From: Hypsibius dujardini
Taxonomy: Eukaryota; Tardigrada; Eutardigrada; Parachela; Hypsibiidae
DNA: 25,058 nt
Direction of reading: 5' to 3'
Assembly: GCA_001579985.1 (NCBI GenBank)
Contig: LRSR01011843.1
Span: forward strand, 1 to 25,058
Below are positions 1-8,298 of the stretch, in pieces (position 1 is the first letter of the stretch; each line of letters opens with the position of its first letter). The notes under the pieces are model-generated. The model was given only the letters and a program-made list of their open reading frames with translations, searched no databases and was not told the origin of the DNA. The position numbers and the translations under genes were made by a program.

Positions 1-229
1 TGGCTCGCACAGCCCAAATTATCTTTTCTTGAAATATTATTGACATTTCAATTGGTCGGATGAATGGATTGGATAGATCGCACATAGCGCCCTTAAATTG
101 TCAGTTAAGAAACAAAAAAATGGCGTTAAATTTACGGATCTGATTATAACTTTACGGACCTTTGCCATCGAATTCTGGCATGGTTTACTTCCAGTCCCAA
201 TTAATCTTACTCCATCACTGCTGACTTAC

Positions 230-2391
230 CAGAATAGCGATGTATACCCGTGGATCAACGGACGCCAAGACGGTGACTGCATCAACAGGACTTTCAAACA
301 TTTATATAAATCTCAGGTTTCTCTGCCGATCAAAATGATCCGACAATAATGTGAAAACTGTTTTAGACATATTCGGAAACGGTTCCATATAATTTTGAAA
401 GCAGTTTCAGTAGATATATATGATTTTTACTGTTTTTGAAGCAGTTTTACTGTTTCGATATACGTACGGATGTCTGTATACATATACCGTAAATCTTCTT
501 CAAAATTGAATATATATTATATACTAGGACTTACCACTGCTGTGGTTGTCGCATTCTCTTAGCATTGAAGTGATCCTTTCAGTGCTGTTAGCGACCGAGT
601 TAAACAATACCGGCACGGTATTGACAGTGCGAGCGGAAGCAATCACTTGTCTTAGGGCCCCACAAGCAGCCTCTACCATCACTCCTGTTCCGGGGTTGCT
701 GTCACAGACCAGGTTAAAAGTCCTCCAGCCGAAACGTTGGAGCATGGCAACAACTGCCAGCGCGACGTTGTTGAAGGAGCCCCCGGAAAAGGGTAGGACC
801 GTTGGGAATCGGCGTTTGTCATTTAGCAACGCCAACGAAGTGGCACTGCAAACAAATTAACCAAATAAAAGTTCTAGCCGGCTTTCAAATTAGAAATATG
901 GAAGTAATGCTTGACTAATACTCACAGACCTTGCAATAACTGCAATGTCCTCTTCTGGAAAACGAAACAGTGATAACAAAATATTATTAGCCTGCTAAAA
1001 TAGGATGTTCTGTAGTCCGTTTTATTGTTTGTCTAACTGTTTGCCTAGTGTTCATCTGTCTAATCGTCGACTCATCCGTTGGTATTAGCCTTAGTGTTTC
1101 GATTCCGTTCCTTTGTCAGTGAGATCTCACTTAATTAATCGGTTCATCCGTCTCTTTATCCAGCCACCCCTTTATCCGAGTGTCTGGTCATCCGTACGTC
1201 TCCCCATCTATTCCTCTGGCTTTCCGTCAAGTTTCGTTCATAAGTCTTGTAATTCCCGTTCGATAAAAGATCGGTCCGTCTTGCCATCTGTTTGTTATGC
1301 CACACGTCCGTTATGTCATTCGATAATCTGGTAATCCGTCGGATTTGAGATCCGTCCGATTGGTCATCCGTCTACGCGATCGGTTTGGTCCAAGGGAACA
1401 ATCATTCGACGTCATTGGTATTGTCTGTGTTTTTTCTATCCACCTGCCTGCCTGTCCGTTCTGACCATCCTTGTGGTCCGTCCATCCGTTTACAGTATTA
1501 TCCATCCGTCCTCCTTACCGTTGTGTCTTTTTGTGTTCCTTATTGCTCATCCTCTAATTGTGTATGATTAAAATCCGTTTCAGACGTCAGCACCCTTACC
1601 TCTTGCAAAGTCCCCCAACGTTGTCTCCTGCAAACCACATCCTGCAAAATGCGAAAAATGTAAACCGATCGCCCCTCGATATACAGCATTTCCACGCACC
1701 CATCCTGGCGAGGAAGATGGCAGTAATTCGAACCTTCATTGAAATCCTTTATGGTTCTCGAAACGGTACCACGGTATGATATAATTTGGCGGTCTATCTT
1801 TCTGTCCATACCAAAATTGGATGCAAAAACAGCTACAACTACAGCGTGACTAAAAAGGGGTTACAAGCTACTTTGTTATGAAAATACAGAACGGCATTTA
1901 AGACAGTAAATGTAATTGTTATTGATTCAAGCAGTTTTTCGGATAGTATTTTTTGGGAGGACCATCCTAAGACCGTGCGTACCTGGACTGAGGACCACTT
2001 GAAACTCCCTCTCCCTTCTCACACCGTTAGGCACCGCTGGTTCCGAAGGCGGCCTTTCAATTCCATCCGGATCCATTCGGTTTAGTAGCAGTTGGCCGAG
2101 CGCGATGGTCGTCTCCGCCGCGGCCTCTTCACACGTCAAATTCGATCCGGCTACAAAATGGCGTGTCACGGAAAGGTTCCGAAAGAGCCCCGGATACCGT
2201 GTCCGAGCCCGGTCCAAGGCCACGTCGTAGGCCGAGCCCATCGGCTCATATCCCGTCGATTTCGGATTCCCGCTGCCGGCAATGATTATGACCACGTGAA
2301 TGTGGACGGCCCGGATCACGACGGCTTCACACAAAATATTCCAGCAGAATAGGAGAAATATCACAGCGCTCATTTTCGCTCCGCGAAACAT
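230..2391 (-). CDS. Receptor-family extracellular ligand-binding domain (natriuretic peptide receptor / receptor guanylate cyclase type), N-terminal part
   Basis: Five exons read right to left: 2391-1983, 1704-1600, 954-930, 845-535 and 276-230. Phases agree at every junction (1, 1, 2, 1, 0) and all donors and acceptors are GT and AG. The ATG at 2391 is followed by a hydrophobic signal peptide (residues about 7-24), so the product is secreted or displayed on the surface. Family resemblance lies in MGSAYDVALDRARTRYPG (exon 1), the ETTLGDFAR-EEDIAVIASATS stretch across exons 2-4, and RRFPT followed by MLQRFGW in exon 4, a typical order in type I periplasmic-binding (ANF_receptor) folds. Exon 5 (VDPRVYIAIL) is short and its acceptor has a weak pyrimidine tract, so it is less certain. 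An acceptor-like TTTTACAG just before the ATG hints at an upstream 5'UTR exon. Transmembrane and cyclase parts would lie left of the window, so another receptor class with this fold remains possible. Confidence 0.72.
930..954 (-). other. 25-nt micro-exon of the receptor gene
   Basis: This exon lies between the acceptor TTTTCCAG and a weak donor GTCTGT. It is required because the previous exon ends with one base (G) and the next begins with one base finishing a codon. Only these 25 bases join them in frame, giving EEDIAVIAS then ATS, which fits the ligand-binding family. A stronger donor four bases downstream (GTGAGT) would break the frame. Confidence 0.6.
1017..1545. repeat. Decayed CCGTC/TCCGTC simple-repeat tract in a receptor intron
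   Basis: The stretch is dominated by irregular copies of CCGTC, CCGTT and ATCCGTC with no fixed period. It sits in the 645-bp intron between receptor exons 2 and 3 and resembles the larger arrays at 4285-5215 and 8710-9465. Open frames through it are low-complexity by-products. Confidence 0.6.
1705..1833 (-). repeat. Interspersed repeat copy A (related to 7651-8017)
   Basis: Read on the minus strand this sequence aligns with 7651-8017 (plus) once the MITE there is removed. Shared blocks include GTGGTACCGTTTCGAGAACC (identical), GGTTCGAATTACTG and CGCCAGG. By eye identity is roughly 75-80 percent. The similarity stops at the AG that serves as acceptor for receptor exon 2. Family unknown. Confidence 0.75.
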
Positions 2392-3182
2392 CCTGTAAAA
2401 TACATTTGAGTAAAAGAAGAAAAATTCTTTCCTATATACCCTTTTTCGAGAAGGTTTCCAGGGCTTCTCGGTCGTGCATAAAATGGGACGAAAAGCAGAC
2501 GGACCACATGCAGCGTTATATTACTGAAATATTACGCAATATACTTAGCTAATGACTTTCGACGTCGCTGTGTCAGATCAAGTCGTATGGCCCAATATCC
2601 GGGATTACTTTGGGGAGTCCCATTGCACGTCACTGCCACGGATGTTCATGGTATGGCTATATAATTCGTTGATTAAGCCATTGGGGCAAGGCTTGTTTTA
2701 AATAAAAGGCTACAGCTAATTTACCCCTCCCTTGTAGTATGTGGGGGCCCAATAGCACCCCGTTTATTTTACCCCTCCCTCGCAGTATCGAGAACCTGTT
2801 GAGGTACAGGAGGATCGCGACGTCACTAAGGGTTTAGAGCACGCGGCGTGAACGAGAGTAAGGAAGCAATGCGACAAAGCTCTGCAAAACTCGAATTCCG
2901 CTTGCGTCTGCTACTGAATATTCAATTGTTTGATTGCTCAAATGTGAAAGTTGAATTTTCAGTTGAATTTTTCCAGTTGGAACGAAAATACTGTTTATCA
3001 AATGTTGAGTTTTTATTGCATTTGCTCTCTTCAATTGGTTGGGCAGTGATCAGTCAATTAAGAGACGGAAAAGGCAGTGGAATGCGATGGCCAGTATTGG
3101 CTCAAAATTGGACCACATTATTTTGCTGGATTCCGTAAAAAAGTGGCTTTAAATCGGGCGATCTAGTATTGTGGCCGTGTGC
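2392..3182. other. Intergenic region upstream of the receptor gene
   Basis: No supportable gene. It should hold the receptor promoter and perhaps a 5'UTR exon, but I cannot place either. One short duplication is visible: TTTACCCCTCCCT followed by AGTAT occurs at 2720-2740 and 2767-2787. Open frames at about 2834-3138 on both strands show no family resemblance. Confidence 0.5.
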
Positions 3183-3693
3183 AGAGGCTCGTTTAGGGAC
3201 CTTACAGGTCGGAACCAGGACCCCTTACGATAGGGCCAGGGGGTGAGCAAAGGGGTAAAATAAAATTTTCAAGATTGAACCCAAAACTCGGCCTCTTGTC
3301 ACTAATCATTTTGAAACTTGTGGGGGTCTGACGTGTCTGATTTCCAGGAGCTCTGGGATATCAAAGCATGTTCAAAACATCAGTTATTTTTATCAAATTT
3401 GGACCTCTTTTGAATGTTTTGAACCTCCCATCGGTATTCGTCAATAGGGAACTTATAATGGACCTCAAAAAACTTCAAACTTAAACAAAAAGCTGATGTT
3501 TTTGAAAATGTGTTGAAATCACGGGGGAACTGGAAATCAGACCTCCACGCCCACAAAAGTTTCAAAATGATCAGGGACAAGAGGCCAAATTTTGGGTTCA
3601 ATCTTGAAAAGCATTCATTTTGCCCCTTCGCCCACCCCCTGGCCCTGCCCTGAGGGGTCCTGGTTCCGACCTGTAAGGACTCTAAACGACCTC
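3183..3693. mobile_element. Foldback element with about 230-bp inverted arms and an 11-bp target-site duplication
   Basis: Left arm (about 3184-3405) and right arm (about 3480-3693) are inverted copies of each other, by eye about 75-80 percent identical. Matching blocks include CTTACAGGTCGGAACCAGGA, GGGCCAGGGGGTG and TTCAAGATTGAACCCAAAA. A roughly 75-bp spacer separates them. The direct repeat TGGCCGTGTGC occurs exactly outside both ends, at 3172-3182 and 3694-3704, as expected of a target-site duplication. Long terminal inverted repeats with a 9-11 bp duplication are typical of non-autonomous Mutator-like or foldback elements. No transposase is present. Confidence 0.78.
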
Positions 3694-3704
3694 TGGCCGT
3701 GTGC

Positions 3705-3971
3705 GTACGTTAAGAACCTTTCCCCCGTCCCCGAAACTCCGGGCTTTCAGAGATCCAAATTAGAGTTCACTTCACCGTAGTTAGACTTTATTAACAATTT
3801 TCTGATTGCAGAACTGCAATCTCACTGTAATGTAATTCTTTGAAAATTTGCCGTAATTGCGGTGTTGGAATTGCTTTGGCTTATTTCCTATACAAATTTC
3901 CAGCGGCTAGTTTTAACAAAAGAACAACGGTACAACAGCGATATAGGTACCCACACTCGCCCTCAACAGAT
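3705..3971. other. Intergenic spacer
   Basis: Nothing supportable was found here. It separates the foldback element from the first 73-bp satellite array. Confidence 0.4.
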
Positions 3972-4290
3972 GTGGAATAATGGAATAAACTCCATAGACT
4001 GTATAGTTAAGGCCCCTGGCCACCCACACACTCTCCGGACATCAGTGGAATAATGGAATAAAATTTGTAGACTACATAGTTAAGGCCCCTGGGCACCCAC
4101 ACACTGTCCCTACAGCAGTGGAATAATGGAATAAACTCCATAGACTATATGGTTGAGGCCCCTGGCCACCCACACATTGTCTCGATATCAGTGGAATAAT
4201 GGATTAAACTCTATAGACTAAATAGTTAAAACCCCTGGCCAACCACACGCTGTCCCGATATCAGTGGAATAATGGTATAAACTCCTGACG
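3972..4290 (+). repeat. 73-bp tandem satellite array, forward orientation
   Basis: The landmark GTGGAATAATGG recurs at 3972, 4045, 4118, 4191 and 4264, an exact 73-bp period, giving four full copies and a fifth start. Other conserved blocks are AACTCCATAGACT, ATAGTTAAGGCCCCTGGC and CACCCACACA. Copies differ by a few substitutions each. The fifth copy passes directly into the GACGGTC array. Confidence 0.92.
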
Positions 4291-5215
4291 GTCAGTCCAT
4301 TTAGTGGACGGTCTGTCCGGATGATGAATTGGCAATTCGTGCAGTGAATGATCGGTCCGGGTGATGAATGATTTGCCCGTGTGACGGAGGGTCTTTCCGG
4401 CTGGTGCATGATATCATGGTTAAATGGACGGTCAGACTGGGCGGTGAACGGTCTATCCGAACGCTAGGCGGCCAATCTCGACGGCTAACGGTCTTTCCAA
4501 ACGGCATACTGCTTATCCGGACGGTGGACACCGAACGTCAGTCCGGACAATGAAGGCCTTACCCAGATGTTGAACGGCCTTTTCGGATGGGGAACGGTTA
4601 CTGCAGACGGTGAACGGCCTATCAGGACGGCGAACGGTCACTCCGCGCCAAAAATGGTTCGTTCGAACGGTGAGCGATCTCTCTGGACGCTGGGCGGCTG
4701 AACGGAAGATGTCGATCGTCCGGGCAGATCGCTTGCCGCTTGGGAAATTTCGCCCACCCGGATAAGCTGTCCACCATCCTTGTCAACTGTCGGGTGAGAA
4801 CGTACATTATCCAGAGAGACCTTTCAGAGTCCGGATCCTCTGTCAGGAGAGACTTTTCACCATCCTAATAGGTTGTCCATCATCTGATGAGACTGCTAAT
4901 TTTTCGTATAAGCTATCCACCCAGCCCGGCAGACCGCATACTGTCCGGAGTGACCGTTCAACGCCTGAATAAGCCATCGACCGTCCAGATATGCCGTTCA
5001 CCGTCTGGAAAAATTGTTCCCATCCGGAAACCGTCCACACACGCCACCCACCGTGCGAACAGACCGTCAATCATAGGGTCTACCATCTGGTCTGACCGTC
5101 ACTGCACGATGAGTCCACGCAACACTGTCCGCAACCCGGACGAACTGTACGTCACCTCGAGATACACCCGCCACCCGGACTGACAGACCACCACACGAAC
5201 CAAGCCGTCCACTCC
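4285..5215. repeat. Degenerate GACGGTC / GACCGTC array with an internal strand switch
   Basis: From about 4285 to 4700 the plus strand carries GACGGTC, GAACGGTC and TCCGGACGG motifs every 15-25 bp. From about 4710 to 5215 it carries the complement (ACCGTC, CCGTCCA, TCCGGA). The spacing is irregular, as in a decayed minisatellite. Several overlapping open frames on both strands follow from the repeat and are not genes. Confidence 0.7.
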
Positions 5216-6235
5216 ATAATCTTGGAATCTGGTTTCAGTACCTGATCCTAAGTATAGCTGGGTCTTGGACCCTGGTTCTTGCGTTTGTTTGTATACTTTG
5301 CCTCTTAAGGCTGGTTTTTAGCCCCTGGTTTAAACAAGTATTTTTTTCTTAATTTTCTATACTTAGAACGGTACTTAGTCTTTCTCTCTCTTGATCCGTT
5401 AATCGTAATTTGTTTCGTCCATTTGGTTTAATTTTTCAATTCAATTCAATTCAACCTTATAAAATAGGTGAGTAAAAATTTCAAGGAGAAACAGATCAGG
5501 AACGTGGTGGAAAATGGAAAAGCTATTGCAGTTGACGCTAAGTATTGTTTCGGGAAATTCCATGATCTTCTTTTTCCAGTCGAAAACGTTTCCGCCTGAA
5601 TTACCGAAATAAATTGTTGATACAATAGTTTCGTGTAGTAATTCGTCTTTTTATAATTCAACTTACACGTACCATATCGATCAAGTTAAAAACGAAGTTT
5701 TTTGTTGATAACACTGTTTGTCGTTGTAATAAAAAACTTTTTGATCTTCGGATCAGTGGGGCAAAAATATCGATATCTAAAGGCTGACACCCTCGAATTC
5801 TGTTATCTCGAAAAAACGTATTTGGTCTAGTGCTTGGTTATCATCCCGTTACTTTGTTACTTCCGGTCCGACTTAAGTAACCAATCACTCAGAATTTCGG
5901 CCATTCACCTCTCTATAAAAAAATAGTGCAAACTCATTTTTGTCAAAAAAGCGTAACTGATCGGTTTTTATAAAATTCGCGCCATGTAGAATTTTTATAA
6001 AGATATTTGAATGCGTCTCAGTTTGGACAAGTAAAGGATTTACTGTACAGTAAAGCACGTCTGATGTAAAGCGTAAAAATTAATAAAATGTGTTCAATGC
6101 AGATAAGGAGTTTCCATTGGCCTAGGGGACCCTAAGAGCGCTCCCGGGTCGAGTGAAGATGAATATCGATAAGAATCGTTTCACATACAACTATCAGTAA
6201 TTATTGTCTGTGCGACCGCACTCAGTCTTACAATG
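5216..6235. other. Intergenic spacer between repeat arrays
   Basis: AT-rich sequence of about 1 kb with no supportable gene or obvious repeat. It lies between the end of the GACCGTC half-array and the reverse-oriented satellite. Confidence 0.4.
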
Positions 6236-6700
6236 TAGCCTAGACTTTATTTCATTATTCCACGGGTATACCAGGTGTGTATGCCTACAGGTAGTCCTAC
6301 TATGTAGCGTATGGGTTTATTTCATTATTCCAAGGTCATATCAAGTGCATGTATGTCCATAGGCCGCCTTAACATGTAGCCCATGCCATTTATTCCATTA
6401 TTCCACTGCTGTAGGAAGAGCCGTGGAGGCGGTCACGGGCCTTAATCATGTAGGCTATGGAGTTTATTCCACTGCTGCCGGGAGAGTATGTGGGTGGCCA
6501 TGAACCTTAACTATGTTCGCTACGGAGTTTATTCCATTAATCCACTGTTATGAGGGCGGTGTGTGGGCGGCCACGGGCCTTAACCATGTTGTCTACGGAG
6601 TTTATTCCATTAATTCACTGTTATGAGGGCGGTGTGTGGGTGCCATGGGCCTTAACTATGTTTGCTATGGAGTTTGTTCTATTATTCCATGTATATTTGG
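6236..6700 (-). repeat. 73-bp satellite array, reverse orientation
   Basis: These are reverse-complement copies of the 3972-4290 satellite. GTTTATTCCATTATTCCACTG and GGGCCTTAACTATGT recur with spacings of about 65-75 bp over roughly six and a half copies. Copies are more diverged than in the forward array, especially at the left end, where the spacing is also less regular. Confidence 0.88.
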
Positions 6701-7650
6701 GACGCTGTGGTATTTCAAAACCCTTGTGCTGAAACTTGCCAGTAGTCAAAAACTGCGTTCTGGTTAGCCGTTCAACTGATTTGGCGAAATGTAATCGTAA
6801 ACAATTTGAGCGAAAGAGTGCCGTTACGGGAGTATAAAAAATAAATTCTCGTCAAAATTAGGGTCTGGGTGAATCACTGCATTTCCAAAACGACAGAACT
6901 AATGCCAAAATACTTGCCAAAAAATCGATCACTAGAAAGATTTGTTATCTTTAATTAGCGTACAACTTTCCCAAATAGCAATAAGAAACCTTAACACGTT
7001 CGTTTTTCCATAACTGGGTGTGGAAACAAGAGACTGTTTTTGCTAATTTGGCACTTCAAGGGAAGCGCAATAAAACCCTTCCGAAAAACACTATCCGAAA
7101 TACGGTTACAATCGATAAAGGTCACGTTTACCGTCTTAAATACCGTTCCAAATTTGCGTAATAAGGCAGTTTGTAACTATTTTCAGTCCCTGAAGTAAAA
7201 AGATGAACAAACGGAATACCACTTATGACACCAATTTTATTGGGACTTGGAAATTTTTTCAAAGTTTGAAAAGTCTGGAAATGGAGAAAATTTTGTCGAT
7301 TTCGATAGTTTTGTTAGCATAGAGTTAAAATACTTCTAGTGTTGGTGAAGGACGAGTACAGTGCTAAATGACCACTGTCAGTCTTTTTGGTAGTAAAAGT
7401 ATCTTCCTCATTGTGAATTTCACTGTTCTAGTTATTGTGAGTCCCTGTCAGCTCAGCGGTATGAACTCCGCCTCAGGTGACAAGGCAAAGATCAATTTAA
7501 TTCCCTGACGAGTATTTTTCCCTCTTTTTTCTCATCCCGAAAGGCCGATTGGTCATACTAAATGATACCATATCATTTTGTGATGAAGGAGGGGGCATTT
7601 GAGCAGATTGATTTATTGGTCAACCAAGTGCGGCTCTGCCCATAATTTTG
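6701..7650. other. Intergenic region
   Basis: No supportable gene, RNA or repeat array. A short stretch near 7131-7160 (TTTACCGTCTTAAATACCGT) loosely resembles minus-strand sequence around 1880-1910. This could be an old shared repeat but is too short to call. Confidence 0.4.
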
Positions 7651-8017
7651 GCTGTTTTTTCATCCGGTTTTGAGATGCAACTAGGCAGTGGCGCGCCGAG
7701 GGGGGTTGTTTTGTTGATCTAAAACCCCCCTCAAAAGTAAAAAAGGTGCCCTAAGGGTCCCCCATTTAGAGAAAACACCATGATTGAGAATTGTCATCCA
7801 ATACTCCCCCCTTACGTTCTATCGGAAATATTTCGGATACAATAAAAAGTTTAAAAAAACACCCCTCAAACCAAAGCTCGGCGCGCCACTGCAACTAGGG
7901 ATTTGTTTTGGTATGAACAAAAAGAGAGACCGCTAAATTGTGACGCACTGTGGTACCGTTTCGAGAACCATAATGAGTTCCAATTATGGTTCGAATTACT
8001 GTCATTCTTTCGCCAGG
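7651..8017 (+). repeat. Interspersed repeat copy B, interrupted by a MITE
   Basis: It aligns in inverted orientation with 1705-1833 once the inserted 206-bp MITE (7686-7891) and one copy of its target duplication are removed. The identical block GTGGTACCGTTTCGAGAACC is the clearest anchor. The homology ends at the CGCCAGG at 8011-8017. Confidence 0.72.
7686..7891. mobile_element. hAT-type MITE, 206 bp
   Basis: The element begins CAGTGGCGCGCCGAG and ends with the exact reverse complement CTCGGCGCGCCACTG, so the terminal inverted repeats are perfect over 15 bp. An 8-bp target-site duplication, CAACTAGG, sits at 7678-7685 and 7892-7899. The 8-bp duplication and CAGTG-type termini are typical of the hAT superfamily. 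The interior (poly-C/G runs, AT-rich end) has no coding capacity, so it is non-autonomous. Confidence 0.88.
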
Positions 8018-8298
8018 AAAAGGCGTAAACAAATCCCCTAGTGGCCAAATCCATGACAACAGGGCGAAGAAGCAAGGAATTCTCTTTCGATTGAGTGGTG
8101 TGACCTGTTTTCACCGGTGAAAGGGAAAAGGAGTTGCAGCGCTTTTAAGTTTGTGCCGAAATTCAGTTTCCACACGAGTAACATGACGAATCACGGGAAT
8201 GATTGATACGCAAATTCGACCATCTCAACGAAACAAATCACAATGTTAATAACAAGCTCGCCAAGCTACGCTGCTTTCGACTCTTTCGACTCTTTCTA
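8018..8298. other. 3' flank of the sulfotransferase gene
   Basis: This probably contains the 3'UTR of the minus-strand sulfotransferase. I could not find a canonical AATAAA on that strand close to the stop codon. Confidence 0.35.

Noticed and set aside
1-91. Possible sixth receptor exon on the minus strand after an acceptor at 92-93
   Set aside because: It stays open in the right phase for 30 codons, but the AT-rich translation does not resemble the expected part of the ligand-binding domain.
1540-1809. 89-codon minus-strand open frame covering the repeat and receptor exon 2
   Set aside because: It is in the wrong frame for the receptor. The true exon 1704-1600 uses another frame that joins both neighbours in phase and matches the family.
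2834-3138. Overlapping open frames on both strands upstream of the foldback element
   Set aside because: Short, AT-rich and without recognisable motifs or convincing splice links to a gene.
3592-4053. Two short plus-strand frames across the end of the foldback element and the satellite start
   Set aside because: They follow repeat sequence and have no family resemblance or splice support.
3972-4290. CRISPR-like reading of the regular 73-bp repeat
   Set aside because: The whole unit repeats with no unique spacers, and the genome is eukaryotic. It is an ordinary satellite.
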